The position numbers were made by a program, and so were the translations under genes. 64,000 nt of DNA from NCBI RefSeq assembly GCF_005860765.1, contig NZ_VCEI01000025.1, forward strand, positions 62,001 through 126,000, read 5' to 3'. Shown one piece after another: positions 35,719 through 43,086 of this stretch (position 1 is the first letter of the stretch; each line of letters starts with the position of its first letter). Below the pieces are notes generated by a model that worked only from the letters and a program-made list of their open reading frames with translations, was not told the DNA's origin and did no database searches. Origin of the DNA: Dyadobacter sediminis (GTDB taxonomy: Bacteria > Bacteroidota > Bacteroidia > Cytophagales > Spirosomataceae).

Positions 35719-36639
35719 CTAAATTTTGTTTCCTCTCAGAAAATCGCTGATATCCATTCTTTTTTTGCCTTCCAGCTGCAAATTTTCAACAGAGAGCCAA
35801 CCGTCACCGGTACAAAAGCGGAGATAAGTTTTATGGTCTGTCCGGTATTCGCCCGGCTGCGCCGTTTCTTCTGTTTCAACGATTTTTGTTCTGAATATTT
35901 TGCAGGAAAGTCCGTTCAAAACAGTCCAGGCGGCAGGATATGGCGAAAGTCCTCTTACAAAATTGTGGATTTCGAATGAAGGTCTGTTCCAGTCTATTTC
36001 ACAGGTTTCACGGAATATTTTCGGAGCCATTTTAATGTCGGCCGGCTCTTGCTGCGCTTCCTGCGGAAAGCTTCCGTTTTCAATTGCCTTCACCGTTTTT
36101 ACAACCAGTTGAGCCCCTTTAAGCATAAGCCGGTCGTGCAGTGAACCCGCGTCATCGTCCTCAGAAATTGTTTCTTTATCCTGAAAAATGATTTTTCCCG
36201 TGTCAATATCCTTTTCGATGAAAAAAGTTGTTACACCCGTTTCCGTTTCGCCGTTTATAACTGCCCAGTTGATCGGCGCGGCTCCGCGGTATTGCGGCAG
36301 CAGTGAGCTGTGCAAATTGAATGTGCCTTTTGGCGGCATGTTCCAGACAACTTCAGGCAGCATTCGGAAAGCGACCACGACCTGCAGATCGGCGTTATAG
36401 GATTTTAATTCTTCCAGAAACGCCGGATTTTTCAGTTTTTCAGGCTGCAGAACAGGAATTCCTTTTTCCTGCGCATACACTTTAACAGGCGAAGCAGTCT
36501 GTTTTTGTCCGCGTCCCGAGGGCTTGTCCGGAACGGTTACAACGGCTACTATATTAGAATTGCTTTCGACGAGGCTTTTCAAACTGGGGACTGCAAATTC
36601 CGGCGTTCCCATGAATATGATTCTTAACGGATTTGGCAT
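35719..36639 (-). CDS. fmt: methionyl-tRNA formyltransferase
   Basis: 306 residues. Transfers a formyl group from 10-formyl-THF to initiator Met-tRNA. N-terminal Rossmann-like domain: RIIFMGTPEFAVPSLKSLVE, then NLHSSLLPQYRGAAPINWAV (the HxSLLPxYRG catalytic loop) and ETGVTTFFIEKDIDTGKI. C-terminal OB-fold: FVRGLSPYPAAWT and the GTGDGWL-type segment FCTGDGWLSV. Upstream of folA, a folate-linked neighbour. Confidence 0.96.
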   Translation of the reverse strand: MPNPLRIIFMGTPEFAVPSLKSLVESNSNIVAVVTVPDKPSGRGQKQTASPVKVYAQEKGIPVLQPEKLKNPAFLEELKSYNADLQVVVAFRMLPEVVWNMPPKGTFNLHSSLLPQYRGAAPINWAVINGETETGVTTFFIEKDIDTGKIIFQDKETISEDDDAGSLHDRLMLKGAQLVVKTVKAIENGSFPQEAQQEPADIKMAPKIFRETCEIDWNRPSFEIHNFVRGLSPYPAAWTVLNGLSCKIFRTKIVETEETAQPGEYRTDHKTYLRFCTGDGWLSVENLQLEGKKRMDISDFLRGNKI

Positions 36640-36689
36640 AGATTGTTACTGCTTTGTATAAAAATGGTGTTACCATTTACAAATATTGT

Positions 36690-36697
36690 TATTTTTG
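36690..36697 (+). promoter_or_regulatory. possible -7 element upstream of greA
   Basis: TATTTTTG matches TAnnTTTG; the -33 candidate (TTAC, 36670-36673) is weak, 16 bases upstream. It would start a transcript about 165 bases before greA. Confidence 0.4.
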
Positions 36698-36717
36698 TCG
36701 TTCTTAACAGAAAATTA

Positions 36718-36765
36718 TGATGCAGATGAAATCATATACGAGCCGAAAAGAAAAGGTCTTATAGC
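36718..36765 (+). other. candidate leader ORF of 15 codons upstream of greA
   Basis: ATG ATG at 36718 opens MMQMKSYTSRKEKVL and a TAG stop at 36763-36765, between the promoter element and the hairpin terminator. It could be a leader peptide or chance; no stall motif is evident. Confidence 0.25.
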
Positions 36766-36794
36766 CTGCTACTACAAGTAACACCAACTTATGT

Positions 36795-36825
36795 AGAGCG
36801 GTCTTTGAGCCGTTCTTTTTTTTTA
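36795..36825 (+). terminator. hairpin terminator in the greA leader
   Basis: AGAGCGG (36795-36801) pairs with CCGTTCT (36810-36816, one G-T pair), followed by a T-run of about nine. It lies 44 bases before the greA start codon. Confidence 0.7.
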
Positions 36826-36868
36826 TTCAATATTTCAAAATCAAGGACTTATAAACTTAATCAAGGTC

Positions 36869-37351
36869 ATGGCTAAAATTTCATACTATACGGTAGAAGG
36901 ATTAAACAAGCTGAGGAATGAGCTGAATGATATGAAAACCAAAGGCCGCACGGATATTGCACGACAAATTGCAGAAGCGCGGGATAAAGGGGATCTGAGT
37001 GAAAATGCAGAATATGATGCAGCCAAAGATGCGCAGGGAATGCATGAAATGAAAATTGCAAAGCTTGAAGAAATTCTTTCCAATGCCCGTGTGATCGACG
37101 AATCTTCTATGGACAATTCGCAGGTCGCAGTTCTTTCTAAAGTAAAGATCAAGAACCGTAAAAATGGTATGGAAGTAACCTATACGCTGGTTTCGGAAGA
37201 AGAAGCCGATTTGAAAACGGGTAAAATATCCGTCGGCTCGCCCATAGGAAAAGGATTGCTGGGCAAAAAAGTAGGGGATACAACCGAAATAAAGGTGCCT
37301 GCCGGATTAATGGAATTTGAAGTCCTGAATATCAGCCGGTTTACGGAATAA
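36869..37351 (+). CDS. greA: transcription elongation factor GreA
   Basis: 160 residues. Rescues backtracked RNA polymerase by stimulating transcript cleavage. N-terminal antiparallel coiled coil with the GreA motif LRNELNDMKTKGRTDIARQI followed by AEARDKGDLSENAEYDAAKD, whose DLSENAEY loop includes the acidic tip residues (Asp/Glu) that act in the polymerase channel. C-terminal FKBP-like domain includes SPIGKGLLGKKVGDTTEIK. The upstream leader holds a promoter-like element and a terminator; it is followed by a strong terminator at 37370-37415. Confidence 0.97.
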   Translation: MAKISYYTVEGLNKLRNELNDMKTKGRTDIARQIAEARDKGDLSENAEYDAAKDAQGMHEMKIAKLEEILSNARVIDESSMDNSQVAVLSKVKIKNRKNGMEVTYTLVSEEEADLKTGKISVGSPIGKGLLGKKVGDTTEIKVPAGLMEFEVLNISRFTE

Positions 37352-37369
37352 TACGTGCCGGTTGCCGAA

Positions 37370-37415
37370 TGTTGGATTGTAAAATGAGCAGATCATTTCA
37401 CAATCCAACATTTTT
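37370..37415 (+). terminator. intrinsic terminator after greA
   Basis: TGTTGGATTG (37370-37379) pairs with CAATCCAACA (37401-37410); an inner AAATGA/TCATTT pair extends the stem; a T5 run follows. Confidence 0.8.
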
Positions 37416-37481
37416 GTTTACAAAGGACGGGATAAATTGATTCAGAATTTTTTGTTACCCAAGACAAGCCGGTTGTCAAAG

Positions 37482-37805
37482 ATGAAATTTAAAGGATTTT
37501 TGCTGAACATTTCATTCCTGTGGGTGGAAGGTATGGCTATTTTTCCCTTTATTTTCCTGAGACGCAAGGCTCCAAGCCGTTTTCTCATTAACCATGAACA
37601 GATCCATTTGCGGCAGCAGCTTGAAATGGGGATTGTTCTCTTTTACATATGGTATCTTGCGGAATATTTAATCCGGCTTGTGCAGCACAGAAAACATTAT
37701 TTGGCATATCTTCATATTTCGTTTGAAAGGGAGGCATACCAGCATCAGGCCGATCTGGAATATCTGAAAAAACGCTCTTTCTGGGCTTTTCGGAAATATT
37801 TGTAA
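37482..37805 (+). CDS. small membrane protein with an HExxH motif
   Basis: 107 residues from ATG 37482; a TTG at 37437 would add 15 residues. Visible parts: a hydrophobic N-terminus (about 5-26), INHEQIHLRQQLE with HEQIH at 38-42, a transmembrane segment (about 51-68, IVLFYIWYLAEYLIRL) and FEREAYQHQ at 81-89, where the Glu could be a third metal ligand as in zinc peptidases. The same pattern recurs in Bacteroidota proteins of similar length that I recognise but that carry no firm function. Whether it is an active peptidase is inference. It lies between greA and the M42 peptidase on the same strand. Confidence 0.78.
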   Translation: MKFKGFLLNISFLWVEGMAIFPFIFLRRKAPSRFLINHEQIHLRQQLEMGIVLFYIWYLAEYLIRLVQHRKHYLAYLHISFEREAYQHQADLEYLKKRSFWAFRKYL

Positions 37806-37870
37806 AATTGAAATACGATCCCGACGGATCAATCAAGCGTATACATGGATTTATAATTTAATCATCACAT

Positions 37871-38941
37871 ATGTCTGAACAAAGCACAGAATTTCTCTAT
37901 AAATACCTTAACAATGCCTCTCCGACCGGCTTTGAGTCGACCGGACAGCAGATATGGCTGGATTACATCCGACCGTATATTGAAGAAACGATTATAGATG
38001 TTTACGGCACGGCAGTCGGAGTAATTAACCCGGGCCAGGATTACAAGGTGGTCATTGAAGCGCATTCGGATGAAATTTCCTGGTTTGTAAATTACATTAC
38101 AGACGACGGCTATATTCATGTGCGCCGGAACGGCGGATCGGATGCAGCCATTGCACCATCCATGCGTGTTAATCTGCATACCGCAAAAGGCGTTGTGAAA
38201 GGCGTTTTCGGCTGGCCTGCCATTCACGTGCGTGATATAGCAAAAGACCAGGTTCCGAAAGTGCATGAGCTTTTCATTGATGTCGGTGCTGCCAAAAAAG
38301 ACGAAGTGCTGGAAATGGGAATCCACGTCGGTACCGTTGCCACGTTTGCAGACGGGTTCGATGAACTGAACGACAAATATTATCTCGGAAGGGCGCTCGA
38401 CAACCGCATGGGCGGCTACATGATCGCAGAAGTGGCGCGTATGCTGCATGAAAATAATGTAAAACTGCCTTTTACGCTGTATGTTGTAAATGCGGTTCAG
38501 GAGGAAATCGGCTTGCGCGGTGCTGAAATGATCTCACGCCGATTGAAACCGGATCTGGCCATTTGTACGGATGTGACGCACGACACACAATCGCCAATGT
38601 ACAATAAAAAAGAGCAGGGCGATCTTAAAAGCGGAAACGGTCCGGTTATCTGCTACGGTCCGGCAGTCCAGAACAACGTTCGCGATATGCTCATCCGGGT
38701 TGCGGAAGAAAAAAATATTCCGTTCCAGCGCCAGGCGGTAAGCCGCTCCACAGGAACCGACACGGACTCATTTGCCTATTCAACCGAAGGAATCGCTTCT
38801 GCCCTGATTTCGCTTCCGCTGAAATACATGCATACAACCGTCGAAATGGTGCATAAAGAAGACGTTAAAAATGTGATTCAGCTGATGTACGATGTGCTGC
38901 TTTCGCTAAAAGGCGGCGAGGATTTCAGATACATCCGGTAA
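37871..38941 (+). CDS. M42 family metallopeptidase (aminopeptidase)
   Basis: 356 residues. Cytoplasmic dinuclear zinc aminopeptidase of the FrvX/glutamyl-aminopeptidase type that forms TET-like dodecamers. Visible: NNASPTGFES at the start, the first metal His in VVIEAHSDEISWFV, a PDZ-like apical insert (about 70-165), ALDNRMGGYM (bridging Asp), VQEEIGLRGAE (catalytic and ligand Glu pair), CTDVTHD (Asp ligand) and STGTDTDSFAYS, followed by PLKYMHTTVEM with the last His ligand. Follows the small HExxH protein by about 65 bases. Confidence 0.93.
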   Translation: MSEQSTEFLYKYLNNASPTGFESTGQQIWLDYIRPYIEETIIDVYGTAVGVINPGQDYKVVIEAHSDEISWFVNYITDDGYIHVRRNGGSDAAIAPSMRVNLHTAKGVVKGVFGWPAIHVRDIAKDQVPKVHELFIDVGAAKKDEVLEMGIHVGTVATFADGFDELNDKYYLGRALDNRMGGYMIAEVARMLHENNVKLPFTLYVVNAVQEEIGLRGAEMISRRLKPDLAICTDVTHDTQSPMYNKKEQGDLKSGNGPVICYGPAVQNNVRDMLIRVAEEKNIPFQRQAVSRSTGTDTDSFAYSTEGIASALISLPLKYMHTTVEMVHKEDVKNVIQLMYDVLLSLKGGEDFRYIR

Positions 38942-38969
38942 ACCGGATTATTTTTGGTCAGAAAACAGG

Positions 38970-39011
38970 AAAAATTCACGTCCGCTTTAAACAGGCTGGC
39001 GTGAATTTTTG
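38970..39011 (+). terminator. intrinsic terminator after the M42 peptidase
   Basis: AAAAATTCACG (38970-38980) pairs with CGTGAATTTTT (39000-39010) around a 19-base loop. Confidence 0.7.
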
Positions 39012-39089
39012 TTTTGTAAACGGGCATGGCTGCGGCTGTGAGGACACAGCCGGCATTTTGTCATTGTAACAATTGGAATAAGCTGGAAT

Positions 39090-40142
39090 ATGGATAACGG
39101 TTCGAAAGGTCGGGGAGCTGGAATAAATACCCGCAACAGATTTTCAAAGCTGGAAACGGAGTACATTTCCGAAGAATGGCAGCAATGGGAAGAGCCGGTT
39201 CCGAATCCTAAAACTAGGTTTATTGAAGAAGAATCCAGAACGCTGCTCAGTGTTTCGGACAGTCCTGATCTTGGCCATTATTATTCCGTCAATCCATACC
39301 GCGGCTGTGAGCATGGCTGTGTTTATTGCTACGCACGCAATTCGCATGAATACTGGGGCTTTTCAGCCGGACTGGATTTTGAAACAAAAATCATTGTAAA
39401 AAAGAATGCGCCGCAATTACTTGAAAAGCTGTTTGATTCAAAAAACTGGCAGCCTAAAAGCATTCATCTTTCCGGAAATACCGATTGTTACCAGCCGGGA
39501 GAAAAAACGTACAGGCTTACACGGCAACTGCTTGAGATTTGTCTCCGGTACAGAAATCCTGTCAGTGTTCTTACCAAGAATGCATTGATTCTGAGGGATA
39601 TCGACGTGCTTGAAAAACTGGCTGCGCTGAATCTTGTACACGCCGCTATTTCCATTACTTCTTTAAATGAAGATCTGCGCGCTGCGCTGGAACCTCGCAC
39701 GGTTACGGCAAAAAGACGTTTGCAGATCGTCAAGTCGCTGCACGAAGCCGGCATTCCAGTCGGTGTGATGACGGCGCCCATTATTCCCGGCCTCAATGAT
39801 CATGAAATTCCTTCCATGATACAGGCCGCTGCAGAAAATGGCGCAGTATGGTCTGCTTACACGGTTGTACGGCTCAATGGCGCTGTCGGTGCAATTTTTG
39901 AAGAATGGATCAACCGGCATTTCCCGGATCGCGCTGCAAAAGTACTTAGCCAGATCGCTGCATGTCATGGCGGCTCGGTAAACGATTCCCGCTTCGGACT
40001 CCGTATGACCGGCGAAGGACCGTATGCGGAAAATATAAAGCAACTCCACAAGCTGGCCTGCCGAAAATATTTCAAAGACAGAACATTGCCGGATCTGGAT
40101 ACTTCATTGTTTATAAAGGGCGGCCAGATGAAATTGTTCTGA
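39090..40142 (+). CDS. radical SAM protein, PA0069/spore-photoproduct-lyase-like family
   Basis: 350 residues. NPYRGCEHGCVYCYARNSHEY holds the CX3CX2C cluster motif that binds the 4Fe-4S centre, followed by a TIM-barrel with SIHLSGNTDCYQPGEK, VSVLTKNALILRDID, AAISITSLNEDL and VGVMTAPIIPGLND. This subgroup (also called Rv2578c-like) is conserved but uncharacterised; relatedness to spore photoproduct lyase suggests DNA or nucleotide chemistry but this is not shown. Cytoplasmic. It ends with a basic tail and is followed 93 bases later by the DUF1343 gene on the same strand. Confidence 0.9.
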   Translation: MDNGSKGRGAGINTRNRFSKLETEYISEEWQQWEEPVPNPKTRFIEEESRTLLSVSDSPDLGHYYSVNPYRGCEHGCVYCYARNSHEYWGFSAGLDFETKIIVKKNAPQLLEKLFDSKNWQPKSIHLSGNTDCYQPGEKTYRLTRQLLEICLRYRNPVSVLTKNALILRDIDVLEKLAALNLVHAAISITSLNEDLRAALEPRTVTAKRRLQIVKSLHEAGIPVGVMTAPIIPGLNDHEIPSMIQAAAENGAVWSAYTVVRLNGAVGAIFEEWINRHFPDRAAKVLSQIAACHGGSVNDSRFGLRMTGEGPYAENIKQLHKLACRKYFKDRTLPDLDTSLFIKGGQMKLF

Positions 40143-40235
40143 GCTGTCCATTCATGCTGATGAGTTGGAATATCCGTGATAGTTGGTGTATTCGTGGCTT
40201 AAAAAAACTATTTTAGCAAGCTCAATCCGGATCTT

Positions 40236-41504
40236 ATGAAATCATTATCAGCAGTAATCAGCCTTACTATTTTTATTTGCCTTAACAGTAATTGTGTAAA
40301 TTCCTCATCTCAGAAAAACCCGGTAATCACCAGCTCCGGCGGCACGGATTCTACACTGAACCGTCCGGTAAACACAGCTACGCTTGTTACCGGCGCAGAT
40401 CAGATTTCTGAGTACATCAGTTATCTGAAAGGAAAAAAGGTAGGAATCGTCGTGAATCAAACCTCCATAATCGGCAATACGCCCATTGTGGACAGCCTCG
40501 TGGCAATGGGAATCAATATCGTTGCTATTTTCGGGCCTGAACATGGTTTCAGAGGAACAGCGAGCAATGGAGACAAAGTAAGTGACAGTGTGGATCCCAA
40601 AACCGGCATTCCCGCCATTTCATTATACGGCAAACTGAAAAAGCCTACAAAGGATCAAATGGCTGCACTGGACATTATGATGTTTGATATTCAGGATGTT
40701 GGCGCCCGGTTTTATACTTATATCAATACGCTGGGGCATGTAATGGAAGCATGTGCCGAAAATGACAAGGAAATGATGATTCTCGACAGACCAAATCCCA
40801 ATGGTTTCCTTGTAGACGGCCCGGTTCTGGAAGATCATCTGCATTCGGGAATCGGCATGTACGCCATACCCATTGCACACGGAATGACAATTGCGGAATT
40901 TGCACAGATGATCAACGGAGAAGGCTGGCTGCCCAACAAAGTGAAATGTAAACTCCGGATTGTAAAAGTTGCCAATTACACGCACGACACACCGTACACT
41001 TTGCCTGCAATGCCTTCACCCAATCTTAATACGCAGCAGTCCGTCATGCTGTATCCGCATATCTGTATGTTCGAAGGCACCATCATCAGCCAGGGAAGAG
41101 GTACTTACATGCCTTTTACCGTACTCGGAGCGCCGTTGCTGAAAGGCAAATACGAATTTTCATTCAAGCCGCAAAGCATAAAGGGGATGAGCGAAACGCC
41201 TTTGCACCAAAATCAGGAATGTTACGGGCTGGATTTAAGAAAGTACGACATGCAGCAGATCATAAAAAGCAGGAAGCTGCATCTCGACTGGCTTATTGAA
41301 TTGTACAAAGCATACCCGGAAAAAGAGAGATTCTTTGACATGAGCCAGAGCAAGCAAATGGGGAGTTTTGATAAACTTGCCGGAACCGAGAACCTAAAAA
41401 AACAGATTATTGCCGGAACATCTGAAAAAGAGATCAGAAAAAGCTGGGAACCAGGTTTATCCAATTTCAAATCAATAAGAAAAAAATACCTGCTTTATCC
41501 GTAA
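40236..41504 (+). CDS. DUF1343/NamZ-like exported exo-N-acetylmuramidase family protein
   Basis: 422 residues. The N-terminus is a signal peptide (MKSLSAVISLTIFICLNSNC) with a possible lipidated Cys20, followed by a Ser/Thr-rich linker. The catalytic body shows DUF1343 signatures: GIVVNQTSIIG, FGPEHGFRGTASNG, MMFDIQDVGARFYTYINTL, LDRPNPNGFLVDGPVL, GMYAIPIAHGMTIAEFAQMI and PSPNLNT. B. subtilis NamZ in this family (GH171) removes terminal MurNAc from peptidoglycan fragments, so a cell-wall recycling role in the periplasm is likely. Monocistronic; a 375-base non-coding stretch follows. Confidence 0.9.
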   Translation: MKSLSAVISLTIFICLNSNCVNSSSQKNPVITSSGGTDSTLNRPVNTATLVTGADQISEYISYLKGKKVGIVVNQTSIIGNTPIVDSLVAMGINIVAIFGPEHGFRGTASNGDKVSDSVDPKTGIPAISLYGKLKKPTKDQMAALDIMMFDIQDVGARFYTYINTLGHVMEACAENDKEMMILDRPNPNGFLVDGPVLEDHLHSGIGMYAIPIAHGMTIAEFAQMINGEGWLPNKVKCKLRIVKVANYTHDTPYTLPAMPSPNLNTQQSVMLYPHICMFEGTIISQGRGTYMPFTVLGAPLLKGKYEFSFKPQSIKGMSETPLHQNQECYGLDLRKYDMQQIIKSRKLHLDWLIELYKAYPEKERFFDMSQSKQMGSFDKLAGTENLKKQIIAGTSEKEIRKSWEPGLSNFKSIRKKYLLYP

Positions 41505-41580
41505 AACACAAAACCACAGCCCGCAACTTAAAGGAAAAAATAGATTAGTTGCATCTTCACCCAACAAATCAGATCATTCC

Positions 41581-41660
41581 AAACAATGACAAAAAATGAC
41601 TTGTAATGACAAAAAATGACAAACATTGACAAGTAACGACAAACATTGACTTGTAATGCC
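41581..41660. repeat. eight tandem decamers with exact 10-base period
   Basis: Blocks of form NNNNAATGAC repeat eight times without gaps: AAACAATGAC, AAAAAATGAC, TTGTAATGAC, AAAAAATGAC, AAACATTGAC, AAGTAACGAC, AAACATTGAC, TTGTAATGCC. The period equals one turn of B-DNA, so every TGAC faces the same side. Confidence 0.9.
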
Positions 41661-41686
41661 ATCTCTGCAATTATTTTGATTGAGTG

Positions 41687-41717
41687 CCCGGACTTCTTTT
41701 TGAATCAGAAGTCCGGG
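41687..41717. repeat. perfect 11-bp inverted repeat
   Basis: CCCGGACTTCT (41687-41697) and AGAAGTCCGGG (41707-41717), 9-base loop TTTTGAATC. No adjacent T-run on either strand, so it may be a Rho-independent terminator only weakly; it sits where both convergent genes should end. Confidence 0.6.
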
Positions 41718-41879
41718 TTAATCATGCCGGGAATTATTAGGAGGATAGAGGTATGGTTTACGTGATGCAAAATTACTTCTATGTTTATTCTTTTATAATT
41801 TCGTGTGGTGAAAGCCCGGTTTTTTGGGGTTTGTGTCCAAAACAACGGTTTATAGTGCCAAAAGTGCATTAAAATTTGC

Positions 41880-42614
41880 TCAGGAAAACGTTTTTACCCG
41901 GCTGAGCAGCTCATTTCTGTTATCGTTTGTAATAGGTATTTCTATATCGTTGATAATTACATGTACATAATTGATTCCGGTAATTGCATGCAGGTTGATA
42001 ATGAACGATTTGTGAACCCGGAAGAAAAAATTGGGAGGCAGCTGGTTAAGCATATTCTTCAGCGTTTCCCGGATCGTGTATTTCTTCCTGCTCGTATGTA
42101 GTTCCAGATAGTTGTCGTCACTTCGGATATAAAGGATATCGGAAAGGAGAATTTTGGTAAACATGTGTTTTTCCTTAATGAAAAGGGCGTCTTTTATGAC
42201 CGTCGTATCCTGTTTTTCTTCCATGTCCGACTCGCCTGCAATGGCTGCCAGCCGGTAATTTTTGAGCGCTAGTTTCACCGCCGTGTAAACCGTAATCTTC
42301 TGAAACGGTTTTTGTAAAAATGCGTGCGGCGCCGACTGCAGGGCAGCATTGATTACTGCAATGTCTTCATGGCTGGAAAGAAACAGGAATGGAATCTGGT
42401 AATTTTCCCGGATATGGTCCGCAAGATCAATTCCTGTCTGGTAACCATTCAGGTTGATATCGAGAATGGCAAGATGAAAAACTTTATTGCTCAGCATTTC
42501 CGTCGCCATTGTATAGTCAGAAGCAATGTCTTTGGCTTCATAACCAAAACCGTTGAGCAGATATTGAAGATGTTTCGCAATGATATAATCGTCCTCAACA
42601 ATTAAGATATTCAT
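41880..42614 (-). CDS. LytTR-family (LytR/AlgR-type) response regulator
   Basis: 244 residues. Receiver domain: NILIVEDDYIIAKHLQYLL, phospho-acceptor Asp in HLAILDINLNGYQTGIDLA (about residue 53) and switch Lys in AFLQKPF. C-terminal LytTR DNA-binding domain (about 145-240): ILYIRSDDNYLELHT, YTIRETLKNMLNQL and FFRVHKSFIINLHAI. Such regulators in Bacteroidota pair with 7TM or 5TM-Lyt histidine kinases, none of which is adjacent. Asp-rich start and full length indicate an intact protein. Confidence 0.93.
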   Translation of the reverse strand: MNILIVEDDYIIAKHLQYLLNGFGYEAKDIASDYTMATEMLSNKVFHLAILDINLNGYQTGIDLADHIRENYQIPFLFLSSHEDIAVINAALQSAPHAFLQKPFQKITVYTAVKLALKNYRLAAIAGESDMEEKQDTTVIKDALFIKEKHMFTKILLSDILYIRSDDNYLELHTSRKKYTIRETLKNMLNQLPPNFFFRVHKSFIINLHAITGINYVHVIINDIEIPITNDNRNELLSRVKTFS

Positions 42615-43086
42615 TCTGGTTTATAGTGTTCAGCTTAGCCTGGTGTGAAAAGGCTAAATGTGTTAAATGAATTTATGACCTGTATATTATCCAAAAACAA
42701 ATTTAGTATAATGAACGAAGTAATTCTACTGATTTCAATCTATTTGTAAAACTTTTTTAAATATAAACTGAAAAGCTATTAATTACTATTATGTAGCAAT
42801 AATACCTTGAAAATGAGAGATAAATCTATGTACGAAAAAGTAGCTGCTAAAGATGATTGTGCAGCGTTAAATATCCGGATGCTGAAAAAATCAAATACCG
42901 GATGTGTACACTGGTCTATGCAACGGCAGTTGCCGGGAAATCTCCGGCATTCAGAAAAATAATTACGTGCTATTGAATACTGCCCATACTTGTCGAGAGA
43001 CAAGCATCAGGCGCGAGGCAGACAGCAACTTCGCCAACTGCAAAAGGCAATTCAAACATGTACAAGATCAGACTTTCCGCTATATT
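42615..43086. other. 472-base gap between the LytTR regulator and the permease
   Basis: A short open frame on the minus strand (42779-43003) lacks codon bias or a family match and is not called. CAAATTTA at 42698-42705 is a -7 match on the minus strand without a -33 box. Nothing else was recognised. Confidence 0.4.

Larger units (their letters stand above)
41505..41879. other. 375-base non-coding region with decamer repeats and a perfect inverted repeat
   Basis: Between the convergent DUF1343 and LytTR genes. Contains eight helically phased decamers (41581-41660) and an 11-bp perfect inverted repeat (41687-41717). No ORF with coding character. Confidence 0.75.

Noticed and set aside
41581..41660. 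CRISPR-like or coding tandem repeat
   Set aside because: Blocks are 10 bases, a length that breaks reading frame, and no spacers are present.
42779..43003. 74-aa minus-strand ORF in the gap before the permease
   Set aside because: Low-complexity N-terminus, no family, no promoter or terminator.
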